DNA of 64,000 bases, from assembly GCA_035294145.1 (NCBI GenBank), contig DATGLL010000203.1:1-64000 (forward strand), written 5' to 3'. Below are positions 1 to 8,075 of this stretch, one piece after another (the stretch's first letter is position 1; each line of letters begins with the position of its first letter). This DNA comes from CADDZO01 sp035294145. Lineage in GTDB: Bacteria > Chloroflexota > Dormibacteria > Dormibacterales > Dormibacteraceae. The translations under genes and the position numbers were made by a program. The notes beneath the pieces were generated by a model that did not search any database, was not told where the DNA came from, and saw only the letters and a list, made by a program, of their open reading frames with translations.

Positions 1-240
1 CCTCGGGACCGCTTGGCGCGGTTCGGGGCCGAGGAGGTGGAGGCTGCCCTCGCCGCTCAGGGAGGGGGGCTGGTGGGGGTCGATCCCGCCGAGGTCGACG
101 AGGACCTGGTCCGAGACGTAAGCGAGCTCCTGAGCCGCCTCTGTGCCCGGCACGACGGCCGGCGTGCCGCCGCCCATCGGGCGGCCCGGGCGAGGGCCGC
201 GCTCCCGCACGATGGCCCGGAGGGGTGCCCCACGAGGGTT

Positions 241-266
241 CCCCATCGGAGCACGCTCCGATGGGG
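241..266. terminator. Perfect hairpin, possible terminator
   Basis: An 11-bp perfect stem (CCCCATCGGAG / CTCCGATGGGG) closes a 4-nt loop. No T-run follows on either strand, so it is not a classical intrinsic terminator. It could end the gene entering from the left, or be part of the structured intergenic element that follows. Confidence 0.45.
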
Positions 267-452
267 TCCCCCTGGGAGGGCTCGGAGCTGGTGGAGGCCG
301 AGCGGTGCCTCCCCAGCTCCAAGAGGGGTCATCGCTGCGGTGGGATCCAGGCCATCGGCCGGGCTGAGCGCTGGGCGTGCGACGGCGGTGGGAGCGCCGC
401 CAGCGCGATGGCCACGCGGCGGTCGACCTGGGCGAGGTCCTCGCCCGGGGCG

Positions 453-502
453 CCCCGTGAGGGGTGCTGCTTGGGCGCTATCGCTCTCTCTGCGGCAGCG
501 GT
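453..502 (+). repeat. Dispersed intergenic repeat, copy A
   Basis: This stretch shares three exact blocks, in the same order and nearly the same spacing, with 35843-35891: CCCCGTGAGGGGTGC, CTATCGCT and GCGGCAGCGGT. The first block folds as CCCC-GTGA-GGGG. Both copies lie in DNA without confident genes. It is probably a small non-coding interspersed element of unknown function. Confidence 0.6.
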
Positions 503-620
503 AGCCCAGCCCTGAGGTGGTCGTGGAGGACCTTCGCCATCCCGGCTGGTGGGCCCGCAACGACCGTGCCGGCCATCGGGGGCCATGGCCCTCTACCCTG
601 GCCGGGGGTTGAAGGGCGTC

Positions 621-1295
621 TCACCCCTCCTCGCCTGGGGCGGGCGAGCCGTCGGCCCTGAGGTGGATCACCTCCCCGGCCGTGACCTTCGTGCCCCCCA
701 CGATCAGCGAGCCGTCCATGGCGATCGCCTCGGCTATCCCCTCCAGGGCGCCCCCTGGCAGCTCCACCCGGACGCGCCGGCCCAGCGTGTCCGAACGCTC
801 CCGCCACGCGGCCAGCACCGCCTCGGCAGAGGCCTCGAACCAGTGCCGAAGCTCCTTCCACAGTCTCTCCAGCAGCACGTCCCGATCGGCGCCGAGAGCC
901 GCGGCCCCGGGCGGGGCCCAGAGGAGGTTGATGCCGATGCCGACCACACAGGTGTCGCCATGGGCCTCGATCAGGATGCCTCCAAGCTTGCGTCCCCCCA
1001 GCAGGAGGTCGTTCGGCCACTTGAGCCGCACCTCTCCCCCACAGGCGTGGGCGGCAGCCACCCCGGCCGCCAGCGAGGCGAGCGGCCGGCGTGGCTGCAC
1101 GAACGACGCCAGCAGGGCGCTCCCCGGGGGAGCCTCCCAGCGTCTGCCCAGCCTGCCCCGGCCGGCGGTCTGATGGTCGGCCACCACCACCGAGCCGGCG
1201 GGCAGGCCCCGGGCCACGTCCTGGGTCGAGGTCACCTCCGCAAGCCGGATCGGATCCACCGTGCAGGTATGGTAAGCGTCGATGGGCGGCGCCAT
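621..1295 (-). CDS. birA: Biotin--[acetyl-CoA-carboxylase] ligase (BirA, catalytic domain only)
   Basis: This cytoplasmic enzyme makes biotinyl-5'-AMP and attaches biotin to a lysine of the biotin carrier domain of carboxylases. The 224-aa product has the biotinoyl-AMP loop GRGRLGR at residues 45-51, the catalytic KWPNDL segment near residue 87, GGILIE and GIGINL strands, and a short C-terminal SH3-like domain. It has no N-terminal helix-turn-helix, so it should be monofunctional and not repress biotin genes. The reading frame is open further upstream, but the ATG at 1295 is chosen because homology begins within about 15 residues and the extra sequence is low complexity. The gene stands alone, divergent from the F420 operon; no carboxylase gene lies in the window. 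Confidence 0.9.
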   Translation of the reverse strand: MAPPIDAYHTCTVDPIRLAEVTSTQDVARGLPAGSVVVADHQTAGRGRLGRRWEAPPGSALLASFVQPRRPLASLAAGVAAAHACGGEVRLKWPNDLLLGGRKLGGILIEAHGDTCVVGIGINLLWAPPGAAALGADRDVLLERLWKELRHWFEASAEAVLAAWRERSDTLGRRVRVELPGGALEGIAEAIAMDGSLIVGGTKVTAGEVIHLRADGSPAPGEEG

Positions 1296-1495
1296 GGCGT
1301 GCTGGACCGTACGACGCCCGCTTCGAGCGGGTGTGCCGTCGCCGCTCGAGCATGGGCCGGTGGGGGCGCAGACCCAGGCCGGCCGCTGGAGGATGTGGAG
1401 GCCATGCCAGACAAGGTGAGGCATCGACGACCGGATGAGAGGAACGGCCCCTTCGGGCGTGGACTGGTCTTGTCCCCGGAGAGAGCCCTGAGCCG

Positions 1496-1687
1496 ATGAA
1501 GATCTACCGTGCCGTCACGTTGGTCCTCATGATCCTGCTTGGGGTCGGGCTGGTCGCGGTGATGACCGTCTATGGGGTGGCGACCCTGGATCAGGCGAGC
1601 CTTTTGTCCCTGGTGGCGGTGGTGGTGGTGGCCCTGGCCGCCGGGGTCGCCTTCAGCTGGCGGCGGTACTTCCCCCGTCGCCGATGA
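1496..1687 (+). CDS. Small two-helix membrane protein
   Basis: The 63-aa product has two hydrophobic stretches (about residues 6-28 and 34-53), a positively charged N-terminus and a C-terminal Arg/Pro tail, so it is probably a two-pass inner-membrane protein with both ends in the cytoplasm. A purine-rich GGAGAG lies about 10 nt before the ATG. Its stop overlaps the ATG of the F420-dependent dehydrogenase (ATGA at 1684-1687), so it is translationally coupled to the F420 operon. I do not recognise a family. Its role, perhaps membrane tethering, is unknown. Confidence 0.6.
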   Translation: MKIYRAVTLVLMILLGVGLVAVMTVYGVATLDQASLLSLVAVVVVALAAGVAFSWRRYFPRRR

Positions 1688-2694
1688 GCGTGCATCCCCT
1701 TCGGCTGGGCTGGAAGGCCTCGGCCGAGCAGTTCGGCCCGCGGGAGCTGGTGGAGCTGGCCGTGCTGGCCGAGGAGCTCGGCTTCGACAGCGTCTGGGTG
1801 AGCGACCACTTCCAGCCTTGGCGCCATACCGATGGTCACGCCTTCTTCTCCCCCGCATGGCTGGCCGCGGTCGGGGAGCGGACCCGACGTGTGACCCTGG
1901 GGACCAGCGTCCTCACCCCAACCTTCCGGTACCACCCGGCCGTCGTGGCCCAGGCGTTCGCCACCCTCGGGGTGCTCTATCCCGGCCGGGTCGTGCTCGG
2001 GGTCGGCACCGGGGAGTCGATGAACGAGGCGCCCGTGGTCGGGATCGAGTGGCCCGACTTTCGGGAGCGATTCCGACGCCTGAGCGAGGCCGTCCGGCTC
2101 ATCCGCCGGCTCTGGACCGAGGAGTTCGTCGAGTTCGAAGGAGAGTACTACCGGGTCTCGGGGGCCACGGTGTACGACCGCCCAGAGCGGCCGCTTCCGA
2201 TCTACGTCGCCGCCTCCGGCGAGGTCGCGGCTCGCTTCGCCGGTCGTCGCGGAGACGGCTTCATCTGCACCTCCGGCAAGGGCATGGACCTCTATCGGGA
2301 CCGCCTGCTGCCGGCGGTTCGAGAGGGAGCTGAGGCAGCAGGTCGGGACGTCGAGGCTCTGGAGAAGACGATCGAGGTGAAGGTGTCCTTCGACACTGAC
2401 CTGGCGCGTGCGCTGGCCGACACGCGCATCTGGGCCGCCCTCGCCCTGTCCCCGGAGGAGAAAGTCGGCGTGCACAACCCGCGGGATATGGAGGAACGGG
2501 CCAAGCGGGTGGCCCATCCAGAACGGCGCTGGCTGGTCTCCAACGATCCCGACCAGCACGTGGAGCAGATCGCCCCGTACCTGGAGCTGGGGTTCACCCA
2601 CCTGGTCTTCCACCATCCCGGTAACGATCAGGCACGGTTCCTACGCCTCTACGCGAGAGAGATCCTGCCGAGGCTCAGGCAGCGCTGGGGATGA
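1684..2694 (+). CDS. fgd: F420-dependent glucose-6-phosphate dehydrogenase (FGD)
   Basis: This LLM-class (luciferase-like TIM barrel) oxidoreductase should oxidise glucose 6-phosphate to 6-phosphogluconolactone while reducing coenzyme F420 to F420H2 in the cytoplasm. At 336 aa it matches the length of mycobacterial Fgd1. From memory it aligns closely along its whole length: KASAEQF near residue 11, SDHFQPW at 40-46 (catalytic His42 and Trp46), GTSVLTPTFRY at 73-83, GVGTGE ending at Glu111, and GDGFICTSGKG. These residues separate true FGDs from other F420-dependent LLM enzymes. It opens a tight operon (overlapping start/stop codons) with two F420 biosynthesis genes, which supports the assignment. 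Confidence 0.92.
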   Translation: MSVHPLRLGWKASAEQFGPRELVELAVLAEELGFDSVWVSDHFQPWRHTDGHAFFSPAWLAAVGERTRRVTLGTSVLTPTFRYHPAVVAQAFATLGVLYPGRVVLGVGTGESMNEAPVVGIEWPDFRERFRRLSEAVRLIRRLWTEEFVEFEGEYYRVSGATVYDRPERPLPIYVAASGEVAARFAGRRGDGFICTSGKGMDLYRDRLLPAVREGAEAAGRDVEALEKTIEVKVSFDTDLARALADTRIWAALALSPEEKVGVHNPRDMEERAKRVAHPERRWLVSNDPDQHVEQIAPYLELGFTHLVFHHPGNDQARFLRLYAREILPRLRQRWG

Positions 2695-3317
2695 CCCGCT
2701 CGGAGCGCACGACCTCCTCCCCCAAGGTTTGGGTGGTGGTGCTGATCAAGGGCTTCGATGAGGCCAAGCAACGCCTTCGCCCGGTCCTGGAGCCGGCCGA
2801 GCGCCGCGCCCTGGCCGAGCGCAACGCACGTCTGGCGCTGGCGGCTGCGCGGGCCGGTGACCACGTGCTGGCGGTATGCGGGAGCGAGGCGGCCGCGCGG
2901 ATGGCCCACGATGCCGGCGCCGAGGTGCTCTTGGAGGATCGCCCGGGCGGCCAGAACCTGGCCGCCCAGCGCGGCATCGAGCACGCTCAGGCCCATGGGG
3001 CCGGGGCCGTCCTGTTGCTCTCCAGCGATCTCCCCCTGGTGCGCCGAGGTACCATCGCGTCCATGCTGGCGGCGGCCCGCGGGATGGGGGGAAAGGCAGC
3101 GATGGCGGCTCCAGCGGTTGGCCGTGGAGGGACCAACGCCCTCTATCTCTGCCCGCCCGATGCGCTCGGCCTGCACTTCGGTGACGACTCGTTGGAGAAG
3201 TTCGCCAGAGACGCGGCCGAGCGCCGGGTACGGTTCCAGGTCTACGAGTCCCCGGACCTGGCCCTGGACCTCGACGAGCCGGCCGACCTGGAGGAGTTGC
3301 GTCGGTTGGTGGGGTGA
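2691..3317 (+). CDS. fbiD: 2-phospho-L-lactate / phosphoenolpyruvate guanylyltransferase (CofC/FbiD)
   Basis: This enzyme activates the phospho-acid (2-phospholactate in archaea, phosphoenolpyruvate in bacteria studied so far) with GTP, giving the donor that CofD/FbiA transfers to the deazaflavin Fo. The 208-aa product has the nucleotidyltransferase fold: a VVVLIKGFDEAKQRL-like GTP-binding start near residue 14, a central LLLSSDLPLV segment (metal-binding Asp near residue 108) and a GRGGTNAL loop. The length is normal. Its ATG overlaps the stop of fgd and its stop overlaps the start of cofE. The bacterial name FbiD is given for the likely PEP specificity, which is inferred from the family. 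The transferase FbiA and Fo synthase FbiC are not in the window. Confidence 0.9.
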   Translation: MTRSERTTSSPKVWVVVLIKGFDEAKQRLRPVLEPAERRALAERNARLALAAARAGDHVLAVCGSEAAARMAHDAGAEVLLEDRPGGQNLAAQRGIEHAQAHGAGAVLLLSSDLPLVRRGTIASMLAAARGMGGKAAMAAPAVGRGGTNALYLCPPDALGLHFGDDSLEKFARDAAERRVRFQVYESPDLALDLDEPADLEELRRLVG

Positions 3318-4099
3318 GTCGCGTGCCTCCCGCCCGTGGCGTCGAACTGAGGAGCGAGGGCGTCTCGATCGTGGGGATCCGGGGGCTGCCCGAGGTGCAG
3401 CCCGGGGATGACCTGGGGGCTCTGATCGCGCTCCATGCCTCCCGTCACGGCGGTTTGCGCGACGGTGACGTGGTGGTCGTGGCCCAGAAGGTGGTCTCCA
3501 AGGCGGAGGGGCGCCTGCGCGACCTGCGGCGGGTGGAGCCGAGCGAGGAGGCCCGGCGGTACGCCGAGCGGCTTGGCCACGATCCTCGGTTCGTGCAGGT
3601 GGTGCTCGACGAGAGCGTGAGGGTGGTGCGGGCGGAGCGAGTGCTGATCGCGGAGACCCAGCACGGGTTCGTGTGCGCCAACGCTGGGGTAGACCACTCC
3701 AACGTCCCTGGCCAGGAGATGGTGTGCTTGCTGCCCCAGGATTGCGATGGGAGCGCGGCCCGGCTACGCATGCGCTTGCGGGAGCTCACCGGCCGGGAGA
3801 CCGCGGTGATCGTGGCTGACACCTTCGGCAGACCCTGGCGAGTCGGCATCGTCAACGTTGCCCTGGGAGTGGCAGGGCTGGCGCCGCTCATCGACTATCG
3901 GGGGAGGCCGGACGACCATGGGCGGGAGCTGAGGTCGACGGTGGTGGCGGTGGCCGACGAGTTGGCGGCGGCGGCCGAGCTGGTCATGCGCAAGACCGAT
4001 CGGGTGCCGGTGGCGGTGATCCGGGGCTGGCACGCGGAGGCTCCGCCTGGCCGGGGCCGAGATCTCATCCGCCCCCCCGAGCTCGATCTTTTCCGTTAG
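3314..4099 (+). CDS. cofE: Coenzyme F420-0:L-glutamate ligase (CofE / FbiB N-domain)
   Basis: It adds the gamma-linked glutamate tail to F420-0 using GTP. The 261-aa product has the family signatures: GDVVVVAQKVVSKAEGR near residues 49-66, the block around residues 107-123 with AETQHGFVCANAG and DHSN, and VIVADTFGRPWR near 160. Mycobacterial FbiB carries an extra C-terminal nitroreductase-like domain of about 190 aa. Here the protein ends after the ligase domain, as in archaeal CofE. The start is GTG at 3314, overlapping the upstream stop (GTGA), so the genes from the small membrane protein to cofE form one coupled operon. A separate nitroreductase-fold gene (55643-57238) lies far away and should not be assumed to complement it. 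Confidence 0.92.
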   Translation: MSRVPPARGVELRSEGVSIVGIRGLPEVQPGDDLGALIALHASRHGGLRDGDVVVVAQKVVSKAEGRLRDLRRVEPSEEARRYAERLGHDPRFVQVVLDESVRVVRAERVLIAETQHGFVCANAGVDHSNVPGQEMVCLLPQDCDGSAARLRMRLRELTGRETAVIVADTFGRPWRVGIVNVALGVAGLAPLIDYRGRPDDHGRELRSTVVAVADELAAAAELVMRKTDRVPVAVIRGWHAEAPPGRGRDLIRPPELDLFR

Positions 4100-4207
4100 C
4101 CCCCGAGGCGCTCGCCGCAGGCCGGGCTCGCAGAGCCTCCTGGCGATGGCTCTGGCCTGGCCGCGGTCGCGCGCCGGAGCGGCGAGGGCGACGCCTCACC
4201 GACGAGG

Positions 4208-6751
4208 TCAGAGGTAGTCAGCGAACGGTCGCCACCAGTCGCAGCCGGAGCGCGAGCAACGCACCAGCGGGCTCGTGCGCCCAGCCCTGACCTTGGGTGG
4301 GGCCCCACACCGCTCGCAGCTTGCCCGCACCGCGGCCAGGTGCTGGGCCGCCGTCTCCACCGTCCAGGCCTCCGGCTCCCCACAGCCCTCGGCCACGCAC
4401 CGTGGTTCGAGGCCGTGGGGGCCCTCGATGGCCCAGAGGGCCCCACCACAGTGGATGCAGGGGGGACCGAGAGGGCCCCACTCTCGCTCCCGGGGCGTGG
4501 GGGTGGGGCAGCCCTCGTCCTCGGGGACCAGGCCCACCAATCGGCCCAGGTGGAGGGTTGGGGAGGGGAGGGCAACGTGGAGCGCCCAGCCCGGTTCCGG
4601 CAGCTCAAGCCATATCTCTTCCCGATCACGGATCAGCGTGTTGAAGGGTGGACGTGTCCCCAAGAAGAGGCTGCCGGGGATGGCGTGCCACTCCCGAGGA
4701 AGCCCTGTCCCGTGGACAAGGATGGAGGCTCCCCGCTCGCTGGCCTCGCGAAGCCAGCTTGGCGGGGGCAGGGGCACCGCCAGGCCGATCCTCAGCTCCC
4801 GGCCGGTCGCGGCCGGTGAGGCGACCTCGAGGACAGGGCCGCGCCGCACGTCCACGACCTCCAGCAGACCGACCTGCTCGAGCTGCTCGGCGATCGCCTC
4901 GTAGGTGAGGAAGCTGGGCCGTCCCTCCTGGCCCAGCTGGTAGAAGAAGTCGAGCAGGGCGTCGCCCGGCCTCGACATTTCCCGCAGCCAGGTCTGGTCC
5001 GCGACCACCATGAGCTTGCCCCGGGCCTGGCCGAGCGCCCGGTTGAGGACCTGACCGGCCCGTGACCAGGCGTCGCCGGCCAGCAGAGGTCCCAGGGGCC
5101 GTTGCGGCGGGGCGCAGACGAGATCCAGGATGACCACATCCGCGCCCGGATCCTGCTCGCCTCCCACCGTCGACACCCGGACGGCGCCGCTCCAGCCCAG
5201 GTCCTCCACCAGCAGCCGTAGGAGGTAGGCCTGGGCACGATAGGGGGTGAGGATGGCGATCGAGGCGTGGTGCGGCAAGGCTCCTGCAGCCAGGAGGACG
5301 TCCACGATGGCGTGGGTCGGGTTCAGCCGCGATTGCCCGGGACGAGGCCAGCTCCAGAGGCCGACTGGCGAGAGGGCGTGGGTGTCGACCACGACGATGG
5401 CGTCGCGAGGGCTCGGCGGCCGCTGGGCGATGGGGACGGTCGCCCCCTCGATCCCGATGCCATCGAGGAGACGGCCGCCGTAGAGGGCCCGGGAGGCCAC
5501 CTGGGAGATCCGGGGGTGCATTCGGTACTGGCGCTGGAGCGTCACCAGGCGGCGCTCTGGGCGGCCGTAGCGAACCGCCCGACCGATGCCGGCGTGGTCG
5601 AAGAGGTGGCTCTCAAGCCACCGGCGGGCGGCGTCGGTGCGGGAGGTGGTCGATGGTGGCTGGCCGCGGAGGTCGCCGCAGGCGACGAAGTGCTGGTCCG
5701 CCATCGCGGCCATCAGCAGCGCGAATGGGGTCGGGACGAGGTCCGCATCCTCCAGGATCACGAGGTCGGCGCGGAGTCCGAGGAAGAAGCCATCCAGCAG
5801 GACCCTGGCCAGCGCTGCCCCCAGGACTTGGCGGCCAGTGGCCAGCTCTCGCTCCCAGGCCGCCACCTGATGGGCCACCGCCCTCAGCTCCTGCCGTGCC
5901 CGATCGAGTTCCAGCGTCCCGGCACGGTGGGTTGTGAGCGCCGACCGGCAGCGGTCGAGACGTTCCATCAGGTCGGGCTCGGCGCTGGGGAGGATGGTCT
6001 CGGCCGTGAGCCAGGGATGACGACGAAGCTCGGGGTTGCGGGCGGTGCCCAGCCGGAGCGCGCGGCCCTGGCCCCCGGCCGCCTCCAGCTCGCGGGCGAT
6101 GGCCAGCATGGTCGAGTCCAGGGTCGTGTTGCGCTCGGCCACGACCAACACTCGTTGGCCACGCTCACTGGCCTCCCGCACCAGACGGGCGATGACGGTG
6201 GTCTTCCCCGTCCCGGGTCCTCCCCACAGGAAGGTGGCCGGGTTCTGCAGAGCCTGGTCGACGGCCAGCGACTGGTGCTCGTCGAGCCTGGGTCGGGGGC
6301 CGCCCGCGGACGGGGTAGCGGTCAGCACCCAAGAGACCCCGATCGCTCGCAGCGGGCGGCCACTCCCCGAGGGCCCCTCGGCCGCGGCCATCGCCTCCAG
6401 CCGGTGCTGGAGGGCGTCCAGGAGATGCCATCCTTCGACCCGAAGGACCGCCCGTCGGGGGGGCGCCTCCAGGCGTTCCTCAAGCTCAAGCAGGAGCTCG
6501 AAGCCGTCGGTGGTCACGATCGAGCCGGGGACGCTGGCCTCGGCGGCCTCCAGCCAGACGCGGCTGGCGTCCGGGGCCCGGATGTCATCCTGGACATGGA
6601 ACTCGTAGAGCCAGCCTCGCAGCGACCGGTCGAGGAAGCGAGCCTGTCCGAGACGAACCCGGTCGCCGCCCCGCCGTCGTTGGATCTGGGTCTCTTCCCG
6701 AAGGACGGGCGCCAGCTGCGGGAGCAGCTCTTGGAGGATGGCTCGGGGCAT
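4208..6751 (-). CDS. Upf1-like superfamily 1 helicase with C-terminal zinc ribbons
   Basis: A predicted 847-aa nucleic-acid-dependent ATPase/helicase. After about 165 residues of unrecognised N-domain come the SF1 motifs: Walker A GGPGTGKTT at 177-185, a GD..GQPP motif III, QYRMHP motif IV, TVGGEQDPGADVVILD (motif V) and LNRALGQARGKLMVVAD (motif VI). This set matches the Upf1/Dna2/DUF2075 group. Motif II reads VILEDAD, so the usual Asp-Glu pair is reversed (codons GAG GAT). The last 100 residues carry two Cys-rich ribbons (CIHCG...C...C and CERCG...C...C). A TAGCCT box lies 10 nt upstream. An EVE-domain gene precedes it by 71 nt on the same strand, suggesting an operon. The role may be DNA/RNA surveillance, repair or phage defence; this is inference. 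Confidence 0.8.
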   Translation of the reverse strand: MPRAILQELLPQLAPVLREETQIQRRRGGDRVRLGQARFLDRSLRGWLYEFHVQDDIRAPDASRVWLEAAEASVPGSIVTTDGFELLLELEERLEAPPRRAVLRVEGWHLLDALQHRLEAMAAAEGPSGSGRPLRAIGVSWVLTATPSAGGPRPRLDEHQSLAVDQALQNPATFLWGGPGTGKTTVIARLVREASERGQRVLVVAERNTTLDSTMLAIARELEAAGGQGRALRLGTARNPELRRHPWLTAETILPSAEPDLMERLDRCRSALTTHRAGTLELDRARQELRAVAHQVAAWERELATGRQVLGAALARVLLDGFFLGLRADLVILEDADLVPTPFALLMAAMADQHFVACGDLRGQPPSTTSRTDAARRWLESHLFDHAGIGRAVRYGRPERRLVTLQRQYRMHPRISQVASRALYGGRLLDGIGIEGATVPIAQRPPSPRDAIVVVDTHALSPVGLWSWPRPGQSRLNPTHAIVDVLLAAGALPHHASIAILTPYRAQAYLLRLLVEDLGWSGAVRVSTVGGEQDPGADVVILDLVCAPPQRPLGPLLAGDAWSRAGQVLNRALGQARGKLMVVADQTWLREMSRPGDALLDFFYQLGQEGRPSFLTYEAIAEQLEQVGLLEVVDVRRGPVLEVASPAATGRELRIGLAVPLPPPSWLREASERGASILVHGTGLPREWHAIPGSLFLGTRPPFNTLIRDREEIWLELPEPGWALHVALPSPTLHLGRLVGLVPEDEGCPTPTPREREWGPLGPPCIHCGGALWAIEGPHGLEPRCVAEGCGEPEAWTVETAAQHLAAVRASCERCGAPPKVRAGRTSPLVRCSRSGCDWWRPFADYL

Positions 6752-6822
6752 AGCCGCCTTCAGGCTACCCGGTCATGGGAATCCATCGGTGGTCAGGCCG
6801 CGCGGGGCAGGTCGGGGCTAGG

Positions 6823-7275
6823 TCACCGGCTGGGGGTGGCTCGCTCGGACCGGAGGGCGCGCTCGAGCCTGGCCACATCCTCGGCGGTCAGGTGGAGCGG
6901 AGCGTCGAGCAGCCGCATGCCCCAGGCTGGAGGCCTGCCGGCGAAGCTCAGCTGCTTGAGGACCTCAAGGAGGGGAACGGCGCATCGCCGCTCCACGGTG
7001 ATGGGCCGTGCGACCGTGAACCGCTGGTCCCCTCGTGGCTTCCAAGGGCTGCGGTCGAGGTGGCGTACCGGCCCGGTGACCCTGACCACGGCCCGGAGCT
7101 CCTGGACCCGCGGCAGCTGGTGATCGACATGCTTCCGGTTGACGTAGACCCATACGCGATCCCCCTCCGCCATCCGGTTCAGCCGCCGTTCGGCGTTCCG
7201 TCCCAGTCCCAGCAACCCCTCGCGGGCGCAGATCTCCCAGTTGTCCTCGCTGAGGACGACGAGCCAGTCGTTCAT
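6823..7275 (-). CDS. EVE-domain protein (first of two)
   Basis: EVE domains are PUA/YTH-like folds thought to bind modified bases in DNA or RNA. The 150-aa product starts MNDWLVVLSEDNW, typical of the family N-terminus, continues with a basic helix (GRNAERRLNRM), GDRVWVYVN (GD.v..Y strand) and V.VTGPV, and ends in a helical tail. The frame is open upstream to 7527, but the ATG at 7275 is preferred because it follows GGGAGGCG and begins exactly at the domain. It sits 71 nt before the helicase gene and is probably co-transcribed with it. A second, more diverged EVE protein lies at 33961-34545. Confidence 0.75.
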   Translation of the reverse strand: MNDWLVVLSEDNWEICAREGLLGLGRNAERRLNRMAEGDRVWVYVNRKHVDHQLPRVQELRAVVRVTGPVRHLDRSPWKPRGDQRFTVARPITVERRCAVPLLEVLKQLSFAGRPPAWGMRLLDAPLHLTAEDVARLERALRSERATPSR

Positions 7276-7655
7276 CGCCTCCCATGATGGGCGATCGTGC
7301 CGGCCTCGCCCCCTTGCTCGATGGCGGATGGCGTGCACGAGGACGGGATCCATCGGCCTCCGGGGAGTCCCCCTCGACCGCCCCTCCCGGGCCTCGCGGC
7401 ATGATGACCAGCGACCTTGCCGCGGCTGTCTGCCCGGAGGTCGCTCGACCTCTCCCGCCCAGGTCCCGGCCCCCTCCCCCGTCGACGTGGGGGGCTCGCA
7501 TCCGCACGATGCCCGACGGGGCCGCATCGAGATCCTCTACGATGAGGCATCACCCCCGCTGGTCTCCCGGCCGTTGCCATCGATTGAGCGACACATGAGG
7601 CGAGCGACGACCATCTCGTCACCAGATCGTGACATGCGCATCCCGAGGTCGGTCC
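7276..7655. other. 380-nt intergenic region between divergent genes
   Basis: No credible gene: translations in all frames are Arg/Pro/Ser-rich low complexity. It should hold the promoter of the EVE-helicase operon (minus) and of the plus-strand gene at 7656. A small inverted repeat, GTCAC-6 nt-GTGAC at 7618-7633, lies 22 nt before that start and could be an operator. Confidence 0.5.
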
Positions 7656-8075
7656 GTGGTTGACGACGGCGCTTCCATCCGGGTGCGGACGCGCCACGCC
7701 GAGTTGACTCTGGAGGAGATCGCCTCCCTCCTCCCTGGCACGGGCGAGGTCATGGCCTCGGTGGCGCGGTCGTTTGGCTCTGCCTGGCACGCCGCCGGCG
7801 GGGGTAACTGGGGGTTGGCTGCCTACTTCGTCCGCCGTGTCCGGGGTCAGCTCCGCGCGCTTGCGGTCGTCCGCCCCAAGTACCGGGAGGCGATCGAGGC
7901 CTTTCAGGAACAGGCGCTGGCGCCGCTCCTCGACGCGATCGCCCGGCAGGACCGGGCCGCCTTCGAGCTGGCCTACGACGCCGCGGTCGAGCTTGCCGAC
8001 CGCTACCATGCTGAGACCGGGCATCCCTACATCCGCTGGCGGCGACCGCCTCAGCCGCCCGAGACCTTCGTCTGA
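7656..8075 (+). CDS. Hypothetical helical protein
   Basis: The 139-aa product is soluble and largely alpha-helical, with no motif I recognise. It opens with a short segment and TLEEIASLLPG, then has a helical core rich in Arg, Ala and Leu (aromatic NWGLAAYFVRR segment, then long amphipathic helices), and ends in an aromatic/proline tail (YIRWRRPPQPP). GTG at 7656 is preferred because a GAGG sequence sits about 8 nt upstream; GTG at 7629 is an alternative adding nine residues. Its 3' end overlaps the convergent GCS2-type gene by 25 nt. Function unknown. Confidence 0.6.
   Translation: MVDDGASIRVRTRHAELTLEEIASLLPGTGEVMASVARSFGSAWHAAGGGNWGLAAYFVRRVRGQLRALAVVRPKYREAIEAFQEQALAPLLDAIARQDRAAFELAYDAAVELADRYHAETGHPYIRWRRPPQPPETFV

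Larger units (their letters stand above)
1..620. other. Left-edge region without a confident gene; possible 3' tail of a gene
   Basis: No complete gene is supported here. The first roughly 200 bases, read on the plus strand from base 1, have coding-like composition (G or C in most third positions; a helical, acidic translation around residues 10-45), so they may be the end of a gene entering from the left. That frame stays open to 504 but becomes arginine/proline-rich low-complexity sequence after about base 200, so the true end is unclear. A frameshift or readthrough into non-coding DNA is possible. The remainder holds a perfect hairpin (241-266) and one copy of a dispersed repeat (453-502). 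Confidence 0.35.

Noticed and set aside
5267..7123. 618-aa plus-strand frame opposite the helicase
   Set aside because: Antisense shadow of a gene with clear SF1 motifs; its translation is low complexity with no recognisable domain.
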